Assembly: GCA_964425755.1 (NCBI GenBank)
Contig: CAYRNY010000001.1
Span: forward strand, 124,001-188,000
DNA: 64,000 nucleotides
Source: CAYRNY01 sp964425755
Lineage (GTDB): Bacteria > Chloroflexota > Anaerolineae > Aggregatilineales > Aggregatilineaceae
Reading direction: 5' to 3'
The translations under genes and the position numbers were made by a program. Of this stretch, positions 8,111 to 17,063 are shown one piece after another. Position 1 is the stretch's first letter. Each line of letters begins with the position of its first letter. A model generated the notes under the pieces. That model was not told the DNA's origin. It searched no databases and worked only from the letters and a program-made list of their open reading frames with translations.

Positions 8111-8327
8111 TTAGTCGCCGTCTGCCTGATCGTCTAGTTCATCTTCCGGCGGGATCAGCGGTTCGATCTGCGCAATCAACACCGGAAGTTCATCTTGTAA
8201 CACCTGCCACACAACCCGCAGATCGATCGTATCGTATTCATGGATCAACCGGTTGCGCATGCTGATCATTTCGTGCCAGACGCGCCTCATTGAGTATGTC
8301 AAGCAAATACCCCTGGTCACGCGACAT
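8111..8327 (-). pseudogene. Decayed HepT-type toxin (internal deletion and frameshift)
   Basis: The C-terminal half of a HepT (DUF86) toxin is intact: WHEMISMRNRLIHEYD, containing the R-N-x-x-H-x-Y motif of HEPN RNases, followed by VVWQVLQDELPVL. The proper N-terminus is readable in another frame: an ATG at 8327 opens MSRDQGYLLDILNEARL, then the sequence jumps with a frame change straight into the C-terminal half. About 60 residues are therefore missing. The continuous 69-codon frame from ATG 8320 is a by-product. The tail is acidic (EDELDDQAD). It follows its degenerate antitoxin partner and lies between two nuoM genes. Confidence 0.75.
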
Positions 8328-8571
8328 AGATCATCCTGGCCGAGTCTAGAATAGCCTTACGGCGAATGTAATTCGCGCTGCGTTCGAGACTCTCACGATT
8401 CACGATATCCACGCGCCGCCCTACAAGCTGTTCCAGTTCCTCATGCATAGCGAGAAAGTCGCGCAGCACCGAACCGAACAAGGCCAACTCAATGATCTGC
8501 CATTTCCGGCAGAACGCCTCGATCGCTGCCATCGGCAGGTGGATATTCGCCTGAGCGCCCGCGCCAGCCAT
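8317..8571 (-). pseudogene. Decayed MntA-type nucleotidyltransferase antitoxin
   Basis: An 84-residue frame with the beginning and end of a MntA-like minimal nucleotidyltransferase: ELALFGSVLRDF (G33-S34 motif) joined directly to EELEQLVGRRVDIVNRESL and SANYIRRKAIL. The segment that normally carries the metal-binding DxD and the following strand, roughly 30 residues, is absent although the frame is kept. It should not be able to AMPylate a toxin. The stop overlaps the original hepT start by 11 nt, the usual arrangement of this toxin-antitoxin pair. It lies 53 nt after a nuoM stop on the operon strand. Confidence 0.75.
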
Positions 8572-8624
8572 CAGCCTATCCTCGCCCAGGGACGCAGCCG
8601 CGCCCCTGGCTCACCTTCAAACCG

Positions 8625-10349
8625 TTACATCCCCGGGAACCAGTTCATCACGCCGCTGTTGATCACGTCCAGCACCCAGCTCGGATACAGCCCCGTGACC
8701 AGCATCAGCACCATCAACGGCGCCAGCGCGATCATCTCGCGCGCCGAGATTTCCAGCGAGTGCTCGTTGGCGTGGTACTCGGCCCACTCTTCGTTATACG
8801 GCCCGTGCAGCAGCTTCTGAATCCCCTTCAGGATGTAGATGCCCGTCACCAGCAGGCCGAACATGCTCAGCAGGACGTAGACCGGGTATGCCTTAAACGC
8901 CCCGGCGACGATCAAGAACTCGCCCACAAAGCCGTTCAACCCCGGCAGGCCAAGACTCGCCATGCTGACGAAGATCAACGCCGCGCCAAACACCGGGATG
9001 ATATCCCACAGGCCGCCAAACCGCCGCAGGTCGCGCGTGTGTGCCTTGTGGTAGATCGCCCCGGCGAGCAAGAACATGCCCGCGCTGCTCAGGCCGTGAT
9101 TGAACATCTGCAACACCGCGCCGTTCAGCGCCGTGCGCGCGTCCTGGCGGTCTTGCTCGCGCAGTTCGGACGGGTACTGCCTGTCGACTTCAGCGCGGAC
9201 CTGGTTCGGTCCCATGTCCTCGTAATCCTGGACATCAACCACCCCGGCGATCAGGTCGTAGCGCCCGTTCTGTTCGGCCCAGGCCGTGCCGTACATCAGC
9301 GCGGCGATCGCCAGCCCCAGCACCACAAAGCCCATGTGGTTCACGGACGAGTACGCCACCAGCCGCTTGAAGTCGTTCTGGCCCCAGGCCGCCATCGCGC
9401 CCAGGATGATGCCCGCCACTGCCAGCACGCCCAGGATATCCACCAGGTTGAACTCCAGTACGCCGAGTATCACGCGCTTGACGATCCACACGTCCGGGAA
9501 CAGCGGGATCGCCAGCCGCAGGAACCCGTACGCGCCCAGCTTCAGCAGCACGCCCGCCAGCAGCATCGAGCCGGCGGTCGGCGCTTCGGTGTGTGCGTCG
9601 GGCAGCCACGTGTGGAACGGCCACGCCGGAATCTTGATCAGGAAGGCCAGACCGAACCCCAGCAGCGCGAAATACTTCGGCTCCCAGGGCCAGACCCCCA
9701 GGATGTCCAGCCGCTTAAGTTCCATGCCCGGCCACTCCGCGATCATCGCGGGGATGTCAAAGCTGCCGACGTTAAAACCGATAAACTGCGTCGCCAGCAG
9801 CAAACCGAGCGAACCGGCCATCGTATACAGGAAGAACTTGTTCGCCGCGTAACGCCGGTTTTCGCCGCCCCACAGGTAGATCAGGAAGTACATCGGGATC
9901 AGGCCCACTTCCCAGAACACGAAGAAGATCATCATGTCCAGCGCGACGAACACGCCCAGCAGTCCCGTTTCCAGGAACAGAAACAGCGCCATGTGGTCAT
10001 GCACGCGGTCCGTGATCTCGAACGAGATCAGCACCGCCAGCGGGACCAGGATGCCGGTCAGCAGGATCATGGTCGCGCTCAGCCCGTCGACCCCGACGTG
10101 CCAGGTCGCGTTCAACTGCGGGAACCACTCGACCTGTGCCTCATACGCCCACTCCCCCGGCCCCAACGCGCTGCCCTGCACGTCAACGAACAGGACGATG
10201 GTCATGACCATCACGATCAGGCTGAACCCCAACGCCACCCAGCGCGCCGCCCGCACGTTTTCACGCGGGAGGAAAAAGACCACCACCGCGCCCAGCAGCG
10301 GCAGAAAGGTAAGCAGGGTCAAGAAGTCTACGTTCAAAACCTCAGTCAT
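8625..10349 (-). CDS. nuoM: NADH-quinone oxidoreductase subunit M, canonical copy
   Basis: The second NuoM paralogue, about 574 residues from the chosen ATG (10349, MTEVLNV). It has all expected charged sites: the TM5 glutamate in FFVFWEVGLIPMYFLI, the TM7 lysine in FLIKIPAWPFHTW, LPDAHTEAPTAGS, KRLVAYSSVNHMG and the late GFVGEF glutamate. A hydrophilic insertion of about 60 residues (NGRYDLIAG through ARTALNG) lies between two later helices. The reading frame is open 21 codons further upstream, but that extension is Arg/Gly rich and not membrane-like. It sits just downstream of nuoL; the decayed toxin-antitoxin pair follows it. Confidence 0.94.
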   Translation of the reverse strand: MTEVLNVDFLTLLTFLPLLGAVVVFFLPRENVRAARWVALGFSLIVMVMTIVLFVDVQGSALGPGEWAYEAQVEWFPQLNATWHVGVDGLSATMILLTGILVPLAVLISFEITDRVHDHMALFLFLETGLLGVFVALDMMIFFVFWEVGLIPMYFLIYLWGGENRRYAANKFFLYTMAGSLGLLLATQFIGFNVGSFDIPAMIAEWPGMELKRLDILGVWPWEPKYFALLGFGLAFLIKIPAWPFHTWLPDAHTEAPTAGSMLLAGVLLKLGAYGFLRLAIPLFPDVWIVKRVILGVLEFNLVDILGVLAVAGIILGAMAAWGQNDFKRLVAYSSVNHMGFVVLGLAIAALMYGTAWAEQNGRYDLIAGVVDVQDYEDMGPNQVRAEVDRQYPSELREQDRQDARTALNGAVLQMFNHGLSSAGMFLLAGAIYHKAHTRDLRRFGGLWDIIPVFGAALIFVSMASLGLPGLNGFVGEFLIVAGAFKAYPVYVLLSMFGLLVTGIYILKGIQKLLHGPYNEEWAEYHANEHSLEISAREMIALAPLMVLMLVTGLYPSWVLDVINSGVMNWFPGM

Positions 10350-10442
10350 ATCGCGTAATGCTTCTCCTTCTCGCCGGGGACCACCGGTTCTGCCGGGACA
10401 CCGCAAAGCCACACCGCGCCCCGCAACGGCCCCCCTGGACGC

Positions 10443-12740
10443 CTAGCGCACCTGGATGATAAACAACGTTCCCAACGCCAGCAGCGCCAGCGTCACGAAT
10501 AGCAAATACTGCTGGACGCGCCCGGTCTGCGTCTGGCGGAACCAGCGCGCAAAACTGCCGATCGCCAGCGGGATGCCGTCGCCCACGCCATCGATCACCA
10601 CCGTGTTGAACCGCTTGAACGCTTCGCCAAGCCACGTGAACCCGTCGGCGATCATGTGCAGAATCTCGTCGATGGTGTCTTTGTCGATGCCCTGGATCAC
10701 GACATGCACCGCCGCCCACTCCAGCGGGCGCACCAGGTACTTGCGGTAGAGGATGTCGATGTAGAACCGGTTCTGGAGCATATCCCAGACGCCGGGGCCG
10801 AGCGCGGCTTCGGTCGGGTCGGTTTCCCCTTCCGCGACCGGCTCACGCCCGTAAACCCACCAGCCCAGCCCCAGGCCGCCCAACGCCACCACCATACTGA
10901 ACAGCATCGGCAGGAAGTTGAAACCGATCACTTCCGGGTGATGCAGCAGCGTCGGGGCCAGGAAATCATGCAGCAGGTTTTTGCCCAGAATATCCTCGTG
11001 AATCCCGATAAACCCGCCCGTGATCGCGAGGAACGCCAGCACAACCAGCGGGAACTCCATCTGGGCAAACGAGAGCCGGTCGATGGGCGCGACATACTCC
11101 TGCGCGAGCTTGTTGCCGGCGCTGAACGAGCGCTTGTTCCACCACACGACCCACTGCTTGCGCAGCGACCCGAGCGTCGCGTAACGTGCGGCGTCCGAGC
11201 GCGGCTTGCCCCAGAACGCCAGGAACCACATCCGCGCGGTGTAGAACGCGGTCAGCCCCGCCGCGACCAGCAGCAGGATCAGCACGAACATCGGGTAGGG
11301 ATCGTGGCGCATGCCGTGCCACGCTTCGGAGATGATCTCGTCCTTCGACCAGAAGCCCGCCGTCACCAGCGGGAACCCCGCCAGCGACAACCCGCCGAGC
11401 GCCATCGTGATCGCGGTCACCGGGATGCGGTGCAGCAGCCCGCCCATGCGCTGGACGTCATTCGGTGGCGCGCAGTAATCCATCACCAGCCCGTCGGGTT
11501 CCTCGTGGTGGTGCGCGTGCTCGTCGCCGTGTTCGGCAGCGTGCTCGTGCGCGTGGTGCTCGCCGTGCTCCATCGCGTGAATCACCGAGCCGGACGCCAT
11601 GAACAACAGCGCCTTGAAGAACGCGTGATTGACCAGGTGGAACGCCGCCGCGACCCACGCGCCGATGCCCAGCGCCGCGACCATGTACCCCAGCTGGCTG
11701 ATGGTCGAGTACGCCAGGATGCGCTTGATGTCGTTCTGGCCGACCGCCAGCACCGCCGCGCCGAGCGCCGTCACCGCCCCGACGATGCCCATCAAGTACA
11801 TCGGCGTGTTGTAATCAAAATGGTGGAAGTCCGCCCCCGCACTCAGCAGCGGGAACATGCGCACGATCATATACACACCGGCGGAAACCATCGTCGCGGC
11901 GTGGATCATCGCGCTGACCGGCGTCGGGCCTTCCATCGCGTCCGGCAGCCAGACGTGCAGCGGGAACTGCGAGCTTTTGCCGATCGTGCCGAAGATCAAC
12001 AGCACGCTGACCAGCGCCGCCGCGCTGCCGCCGAAGATCACCGCGTCGGTTTCGACCAGGTGCTCCAGCATCGCCTCATTGTAGAGGATATCGCGGAAGT
12101 TCAGCGTCGGGCCGGTGCCCTCAAACGTCGCGGTCGTCACGAACAGGTAGCCGATGCCGACCAGCATCAACACGTCCGCCACGCGCGTCGTCATGAACGC
12201 CTTCACGCCCGCTTCCATCGCGCTCTTCTTGTGGAACCAGAAGCCGATCAGCGAGTACGAGCAGAAGCCCATCACCTCCCAGCCGATGAACAGCAGCAGC
12301 AGGTTATCGGCGACGGTGAGCGTCAGCATCGCGCCCGCGAACAGCGACAGGTACGCGAAAAAGCGTGCGTTGTGGGGGTCGCCGCGCATGTACCCGACCG
12401 AGTAAATGAAGATCATCAGCGCGGCCAGCGGCACCATCAACAGCATGTACGCGGCCAGCGGATCGACCAGCACGCCCATGCGGAAGGTGTACGCGCCCAC
12501 ATCCAGCCATTCCAGCGAGCTGCCGTAAACGCGCTCGCCGAGCGTCTCGTCGGCCTGCCACACGGTCTTGGCGAACAAGACCAGGCTCAGCACCCACGAG
12601 ATGCCGATGCCGACGATGGCAGTCACCTGGCTGGCAACCACGCTGCGCCCCATGCCGAAGACAATCGCGCCAAAACTCAGCAGCGGGAACAGCATGATCA
12701 GCCAGGGTAGATAATCGGCGTTTAACCAGTTCACATCCAT
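10443..12740 (-). CDS. nuoL: NADH-quinone oxidoreductase subunit L with His-rich loop
   Basis: The distal antiporter-like subunit with the long lateral helix, 765 residues against about 615 in E. coli. Visible signatures: the TM5 glutamate in FIGWEVMGFCSYSLIGFW, the TM7 lysine in GTIGKSSQFPLHVWLPDAMEG, DIKRILAYSTISQLGYM, and a C-terminal amphipathic region after VRPLEW ending in a last membrane helix. A loop at about residues 388-420 is extremely rich in His, Glu and Ala (for example HAHEHAAEHGDEHAHHHEE); such loops can bind metal ions, but no role is known here. The start ATG at 12740 has AGGAAA 7 nt upstream. Confidence 0.95.
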   Translation of the reverse strand: MDVNWLNADYLPWLIMLFPLLSFGAIVFGMGRSVVASQVTAIVGIGISWVLSLVLFAKTVWQADETLGERVYGSSLEWLDVGAYTFRMGVLVDPLAAYMLLMVPLAALMIFIYSVGYMRGDPHNARFFAYLSLFAGAMLTLTVADNLLLLFIGWEVMGFCSYSLIGFWFHKKSAMEAGVKAFMTTRVADVLMLVGIGYLFVTTATFEGTGPTLNFRDILYNEAMLEHLVETDAVIFGGSAAALVSVLLIFGTIGKSSQFPLHVWLPDAMEGPTPVSAMIHAATMVSAGVYMIVRMFPLLSAGADFHHFDYNTPMYLMGIVGAVTALGAAVLAVGQNDIKRILAYSTISQLGYMVAALGIGAWVAAAFHLVNHAFFKALLFMASGSVIHAMEHGEHHAHEHAAEHGDEHAHHHEEPDGLVMDYCAPPNDVQRMGGLLHRIPVTAITMALGGLSLAGFPLVTAGFWSKDEIISEAWHGMRHDPYPMFVLILLLVAAGLTAFYTARMWFLAFWGKPRSDAARYATLGSLRKQWVVWWNKRSFSAGNKLAQEYVAPIDRLSFAQMEFPLVVLAFLAITGGFIGIHEDILGKNLLHDFLAPTLLHHPEVIGFNFLPMLFSMVVALGGLGLGWWVYGREPVAEGETDPTEAALGPGVWDMLQNRFYIDILYRKYLVRPLEWAAVHVVIQGIDKDTIDEILHMIADGFTWLGEAFKRFNTVVIDGVGDGIPLAIGSFARWFRQTQTGRVQQYLLFVTLALLALGTLFIIQVR

Positions 12741-12867
12741 AAGCCGTTTCCTGTATTAACGTGTGTTTGTGCCCAATATCCCTGGTGGCGACGCGGTTGG
12801 TCGTTTCGACGTCCTCAATGTGGCGTGGTCGCCGTCCGCCGACTGACCACTGAGAACGACGAGCGGG

Positions 12868-13182
12868 CTACCACCGCATCATGTCCACGTCGTCAGCGAT
12901 CACCGACTGGCGGCGGCGATAGATGCTGATGATCAGCGCCAGACCTACCGCAGCTTCCGCCGCAGCGACCACAAAGACAAACACCGCGAACGCCTGGCCG
13001 CTTAAATCCGCCGGCGTCCCGTAGCGCCAGAACGCGACCAGATTAATATTTACCGCGTTCAGCATCAGCTCTATGCCCATCAAAATCGCGATGGCGTTGC
13101 GGCGCGACAGCACCCCAAACATCCCGATACTGAACAGGGCTGCCGCCACCACGAGGTACATCCATAAGGGAACCATAAGCAC
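12868..13182 (-). CDS. nuoK: NADH-quinone oxidoreductase subunit K
   Basis: A small three-helix subunit at the interface of the quinone module and the antiporter modules (about 104 residues). The conserved buried glutamate is in AILMGIELMLNAVNINLV; a second acidic residue lies in AAAEAAVGLAL. The start is a GTG at 13182 with GAGG 7 nt before it, or the ATG two codons on. A gap of 127 nt separates it from nuoL and 73 nt from nuoJ, with no gene in either. Confidence 0.95.
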   Translation of the reverse strand: MLMVPLWMYLVVAAALFSIGMFGVLSRRNAIAILMGIELMLNAVNINLVAFWRYGTPADLSGQAFAVFVFVVAAAEAAVGLALIISIYRRRQSVIADDVDMMRW

Positions 13183-13255
13183 TCTCTTGCCTCATAAACA
13201 CCGCGCCACAGCAACCGGCACCCGCCTGCAGACGGTCACCGGGAGCCGCGCGCGC

Positions 13256-13831
13256 CTAATCGTCATCCGGCTCTGACTCTGCCGCGTCAGACTCCGTCCC
13301 GCGTGGGTTCACGATCAGCACGGTGCCGACCAGCGCCGCCATCAACAACACAGAGGCGATCTCAAACGGCAGCATATACTTTTCAGGATCGACCAGGTCC
13401 TTGCCCAACTGGGTGATGCTGTCTTCCGGCACGGCGGCGGGATCGTCGATGGTGAAGTCCGCGCCCCAGTTATCCGCCAGCCCCAGCTCGCCCATCACCG
13501 GCGAGACAACCGACACCAGCAGCAGGAAGAACACCACCACCAGCGCCGCGTTGACCGGCCATTGGACGTTGAAGATGTGCGTCATGCGCGTCACGTTCGG
13601 CGTGAGCATCACCGCCAGGATGATCAAGATCGCGATCGCGCCGATGTACAGCACGACCTGCACCCCGGCCAGGAAGAACGCCATCAGCAGCACGAACAGC
13701 CCTGCCACGCCCAATAACGCCAGCATCAGGTACAGCCCCGCGTGGAACAGGTTACGCGTCGTGACCACCATCAGCGCGCTGCTTAACGTGAGCGCGCTAA
13801 AGACGAGGAACACCAGCAGTTCAATATCCAT
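13256..13831 (-). CDS. nuoJ: NADH-quinone oxidoreductase subunit J
   Basis: A membrane subunit with about five helices (191 residues), part of the E-channel of complex I. The TM3 segment GVQVVLYIGAIAILIILAVML, whose pi-bulge couples quinone reduction to pumping, is well conserved. A soluble acidic stretch (about 115-150) lies between helices and the C-terminus is acidic. AGGAGGGGG precedes the ATG at 13831 and overlaps the end region of nuoH. In many nuo operons nuoI lies between H and J; here they are only 11 nt apart and nuoI is missing. Confidence 0.94.
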   Translation of the reverse strand: MDIELLVFLVFSALTLSSALMVVTTRNLFHAGLYLMLALLGVAGLFVLLMAFFLAGVQVVLYIGAIAILIILAVMLTPNVTRMTHIFNVQWPVNAALVVVFFLLLVSVVSPVMGELGLADNWGADFTIDDPAAVPEDSITQLGKDLVDPEKYMLPFEIASVLLMAALVGTVLIVNPRGTESDAAESEPDDD

Positions 13832-13842
13832 GCAGCCCCCTC

Positions 13843-15060
13843 CTAGTCAGCGGCCCCGGCGATCGCGGGACCGGTCGTCAGCGTTTCGTCCGGCGCGGGC
13901 CCCTCGACTGCCGCGATGCGCAACTGGATGCGCTCGCGGTCGCGGCGGCCCCATTCGCGCAGCACCGCGCCGACCGCCAGGAACATCGCCACGTTCACCA
14001 GCAGCAGCGCCAGCGTCGGCACCAGCGCATCACGGAAGCTCGCGATCGAGTCCGTGCCGGGCAGCGCCTTCCACACGAACGCCACAACCACCAGGTTCAC
14101 CAGGCTCAGCGGGACCAGGAACTTCCAGCTGAAGTTCAGCAGGTGATCAATGCGCAAGCGCGGTAACGTCATGCGCACCCAGATCAACACGAAGTAGGCG
14201 AGCAAGCTCTTGATCAGCAGGTACACAAAGCCCAGCGGGATGATGTCTTCCGCGAACGGGCCGCGCCAGCCGCCCATGAACAGCAGCGCCGCGAGCACAC
14301 CGAGCGTGAACGCGTGCAGGAACTCCGCCACGTAGAACATGCCGAACTTCATGCCGGAGTACTCGATGTGGAAGCCCGACACCAGCTCCGACTCCGCTTC
14401 GAGCAGGTCGAACGGGCCGCGCCCGGTTTCCGCCTGCCCGCTGACCAGGAAGATGAGCACCGTCAGTGGCACGGCGAAGAGATACATGATGTGCTGCGCT
14501 TCGACGATCCCTTGAACGCTCAGCGTGCCGGCCATCAGCACCGGCACCAGCAGCGAGAGCACCAGCGGCACCTCGTAGCTGACCAACTGGGCCACCGCGC
14601 GGAACGCCGAGATCAGCGCGTACTTGTTGTTGCTGGCCCAGCCCGCCATCACCACCGAGACCGTGCCGAACGAGCCGACCGCGACCAGGTACACCACGCC
14701 GATGTTCAGGTCCGCGCCGATCCACGTCGCCGTGAAGGGCACGACAACCCACAGCAACATCACCGACATCGCCGACAGGATCGGCGCGATGTTGTACACC
14801 CAGCGGTCGACGCCCTCGTTCATGATGTCTTCTTTGATCACAATTTTCACCGTATCAGCGATCGACTGCACCAGCCCAAACGGGCCGACACGGTTCGGGC
14901 CGACACGATCCTGAAATCGGGCCGCGACTTTACGCTCCAGCCAGATGCCGAACAAGGTCCAGAGCAAGCCAAAGCCGCCGACCACAAACACGCCCAACGC
15001 CCGCGCGATCACGTACGCCAGGTCGTGCGACAACCCAATACTTTGCAGAAAATCTACCAT
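13843..15060 (-). CDS. nuoH: NADH-quinone oxidoreductase subunit H
   Basis: The quinone-site membrane subunit (about 405 residues). Signature segments: WLERKVAARFQDRVGPNRVGP, IADTVKIVIKEDIMNEGVDR, DLLEAESELVSGFHIEYSGMKF and WVRMTLPRLRIDHLLNFSWKFLVP. The start chosen is ATG 15060 (MVDFLQS), with GGAG 8 nt upstream; the 10-codon extension beyond it is Arg-rich. The C-terminus has about 30 extra Glu/Ala/Pro residues. It sits 155 nt after nuoA; that gap shows no gene. Confidence 0.95.
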   Translation of the reverse strand: MVDFLQSIGLSHDLAYVIARALGVFVVGGFGLLWTLFGIWLERKVAARFQDRVGPNRVGPFGLVQSIADTVKIVIKEDIMNEGVDRWVYNIAPILSAMSVMLLWVVVPFTATWIGADLNIGVVYLVAVGSFGTVSVVMAGWASNNKYALISAFRAVAQLVSYEVPLVLSLLVPVLMAGTLSVQGIVEAQHIMYLFAVPLTVLIFLVSGQAETGRGPFDLLEAESELVSGFHIEYSGMKFGMFYVAEFLHAFTLGVLAALLFMGGWRGPFAEDIIPLGFVYLLIKSLLAYFVLIWVRMTLPRLRIDHLLNFSWKFLVPLSLVNLVVVAFVWKALPGTDSIASFRDALVPTLALLLVNVAMFLAVGAVLREWGRRDRERIQLRIAAVEGPAPDETLTTGPAIAGAAD

Positions 15061-15215
15061 CCGTCGTCTCCGGCGACATGCAGATATCAACAGCTCGTTC
15101 GTTCACAACAGGCCGGCTTTGGAGCGCGCAAAGAGCGTGACGCACCCCCTCACCGGCGGTCCCAGCATCTAGCAAAAGGCCGGCTGCACGATGCAGTCCG
15201 ACCCGCCAGAGCCTG

Positions 15216-15575
15216 TCACGACCATTCCAGCGCGCCTTTGCGCCACGTATAAACCAGCGCCACAGCGAGCAGGACGATAAACACGACCATCTCGAAGAGC
15301 GCAAACATACCCAATTGGTTATAAGCCAGCGCCCAGGGGAACAAAAACACCAGCTCAACATCGAACACCACAAACACCAGCGCGAACACGTACCACTCGG
15401 CACGGAACCGCGCCCAGGGCGAACCACGCATCTCGACGCCGCATTCGTAGGTCTTGTTTTTTACCGGGTTCGGACGCTTAGGAGCGAGGATTTTGCCCGC
15501 TACAATGGGCACCGCGGGCAGCGTCCAGCCCAACGCGAAGAATAAGCCAACAAAAACCCATTCGGTTAACGACAT
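15216..15575 (-). CDS. nuoA: NADH-quinone oxidoreductase subunit A
   Basis: A three-helix subunit (about 119 residues) next to the quinone channel. Typical motifs: KTYECGVEMRGSPWARFRAEWYVFALVFVVFDVELVFLFPWA, with the loop cysteine and the acidic DVE helix. The start is ATG 15575 (MSLTEW) with GGAGGGGG 11 nt upstream; the open frame 11 codons further is unlikely. It is the first gene of the operon and is followed by nuoH, not nuoB, so the peripheral-arm genes B-G and I are absent from this locus. Confidence 0.95.
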   Translation of the reverse strand: MSLTEWVFVGLFFALGWTLPAVPIVAGKILAPKRPNPVKNKTYECGVEMRGSPWARFRAEWYVFALVFVVFDVELVFLFPWALAYNQLGMFALFEMVVFIVLLAVALVYTWRKGALEWS

Positions 15576-15737
15576 AATGCTTAATTCCCCCTCCAGCGAA
15601 GTCTGCAAGGAACAGGGTCGAGCAATCTATTACACGCGCGGTTAGTATAACAGCGCGCCAACCTGAGAGCAATTTTGGCTCACCGTACCGCGCGCTGTTC
15701 GCGTGCGTGTGATTTATGCCACACACGAACGCCCACC

Positions 15738-15765
15738 ATTCTAGCACACGCGCCAACGAAAACAA
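15738..15765 (-). promoter_or_regulatory. Candidate promoter of the nuo operon
   Basis: Minus strand: TTGTTT (15765-15760), 16-nt spacer ending in TGC, TAGAAT (15743-15738), about 160 nt before nuoA. The same TGCTAGAAT core recurs before nrdR, ftsQ and the DUF1349 gene. The rest of the 15576-16067 gap holds no gene that I can see. Confidence 0.55.
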
Positions 15766-15930
15766 AACGCATCAACGGTTATGCCTGCAACACCGCGTCA
15801 GAACACGCCACCGGACGCATTTACGCCCTTACGAATCTCGCTGGCTGCCACACCCACCAGCCGGCAGCGCCAGGCTGTAAGCACAAAGCACCAGACCCGT
15901 AAAAAACCTGAAAATAAATGTGTTGAAACG

Positions 15931-15959
15931 TTGAAGTTACGCGCGAAATGTGCTAAACA
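15931..15959 (+). promoter_or_regulatory. Candidate promoter of the lipoprotein gene
   Basis: TTGAAG (15931-15936), a 17-nt spacer ending in TGC, then TAAACA (15954-15959), about 108 nt before the ATG at 16068. The region is AT-rich for this genome. Confidence 0.45.
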
Positions 15960-16067
15960 CTCACCAAGCAGCGCGCGTCGCGACTGATTTCCGGACGTTC
16001 AGCACGCGATCGCTTGCGCGCCAATGTTTCTTTACGCCTTACGGCATAAAAGGAGAACAACCTGACA

Positions 16068-16697
16068 ATGACCAAGAAATGGCACTATTTTCTGTTTGTC
16101 CTGCTGCTGATCGTCCCGCTGGCCCTGGCAGCCTGCGGCGGGGATGATGACAATGGCGACGACAACGGCAACGGCGATGCGGCAGCACTGAACCAGACCT
16201 TCGAGTCGGAATTCGGCCTCACGTTCAAGTACCCGGACGGTTGGGCCGCGATGGAAGAATTCGAGCAGGTTTACCTCGCCAACAGCCAGGATGTGCTGGA
16301 CAAGATGCAAAGCGGGGACGCAAGTGAAGCGGCTCCCGCAGAAGGCGAAGTGGGGTTCGTGATCTCGGCGGTCCCGGTGGCGGAACTGGGGATGGACGCC
16401 GAAGACGCCTCGCTGGATGACGTGTTCGGTATGCTGGTCGGCCTGATGACCGGCGAAGGCATGACCACCCGCGGCGAGGTCGAAACGATCACCATCGGCG
16501 ACACCGACGCGCGGATACAGCGCGTCACGGAGAACGAGAGCAACAGCGACGGCTTCTTCATCGCGTTCCTGCAGAATGACAACATTGTGCTGACGATCGG
16601 GATCGCGGCAGAGGGCCAGGCGGATCAATACGAAAGCGTGCTAATGAACATCGCGGAAACGATCGTGTTCACGCCGCCCGCCGAGGACGCCGAATAA
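16068..16697 (+). CDS. Lipoprotein with a PsbP-like module
   Basis: A 209-residue lipoprotein with a lysine start, hydrophobic stretch and LALAAC lipobox (Cys23), then an Asp/Gly/Asn-rich linker. The mature domain begins FGLTFKYPDGW and continues with alternating strands to the end. This looks like the PsbP/DUF1795-type fold. The same module, recognised by an aromatic-x-P-x-G/D-W opening, recurs in the alpha-2-macroglobulin C-terminus and in the proteins at 21460 and 62337. GGAGA precedes the start and a strong terminator follows. Function unknown; an extracytoplasmic role is likely. Confidence 0.8.
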   Translation: MTKKWHYFLFVLLLIVPLALAACGGDDDNGDDNGNGDAAALNQTFESEFGLTFKYPDGWAAMEEFEQVYLANSQDVLDKMQSGDASEAAPAEGEVGFVISAVPVAELGMDAEDASLDDVFGMLVGLMTGEGMTTRGEVETITIGDTDARIQRVTENESNSDGFFIAFLQNDNIVLTIGIAAEGQADQYESVLMNIAETIVFTPPAEDAE

Positions 16698-16731
16698 TCA
16701 CGGCAGCCGCACCGGGTGCCTGAACGAACCG

Positions 16732-16764
16732 CGCCCCTGGATCGCGGCGATCCAGGGGCGTTTT
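16732..16764 (+). terminator. Rho-independent terminator of the lipoprotein gene
   Basis: A perfect 13-bp stem (16732-16744 with 16748-16760) with a 3-nt loop followed by TTTT, 35 nt after the lipoprotein stop. Confidence 0.9.
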
Positions 16765-16813
16765 GAGTCCGGCGCAGAACACGCTGCGGTCGCGGCGCAT
16801 CGCTGCACCGTGC

Positions 16814-16975
16814 TCAGCGTGTCTCGTGGATCGCGTTCAGCAGCAGCGCCGCGATCACGCCGGGAACCCAGCCTGCCAGCGTCAGCACCGTGACGATCAG
16901 CACCGTGCCGCACCCACGATCGAGCACCGCCAGCGGCGGCAAGATCAAACACAGCAGCGCGCGTAAACAGCCCAT
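16814..16975 (-). CDS. YqaE/Pmp3 (UPF0057) family membrane peptide
   Basis: A 53-residue, two-helix protein from ATG 16975. It carries the family features: a CLRALLCLILPPLAVL first helix, a D-R-G-C-G turn, then a second helix with the LAGWVPGVIAALLLN segment. Pmp3/YqaE proteins sit in the plasma membrane and affect membrane potential or stress tolerance in other organisms; the role in bacteria is poorly defined. It is separated from the femX-like gene by about 90 nt and is on the same strand. Confidence 0.85.
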   Translation of the reverse strand: MGCLRALLCLILPPLAVLDRGCGTVLIVTVLTLAGWVPGVIAALLLNAIHETR

Positions 16976-17063
16976 AGCAACCAGCCCTTTCGTATGATTT
17001 TCCGGTACCGTCCTGGCTACCTGTTTCTACGCACAGCCATAGCGTGACGTTGCAGCAGCTATC

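Noticed and set aside
8760..12710. Long plus-strand frames opposite nuoM and nuoL (532 and 684 codons)
   Set aside because: Composition is Gln/His/Arg-rich without any motif, and the opposite strand encodes canonical complex I subunits.
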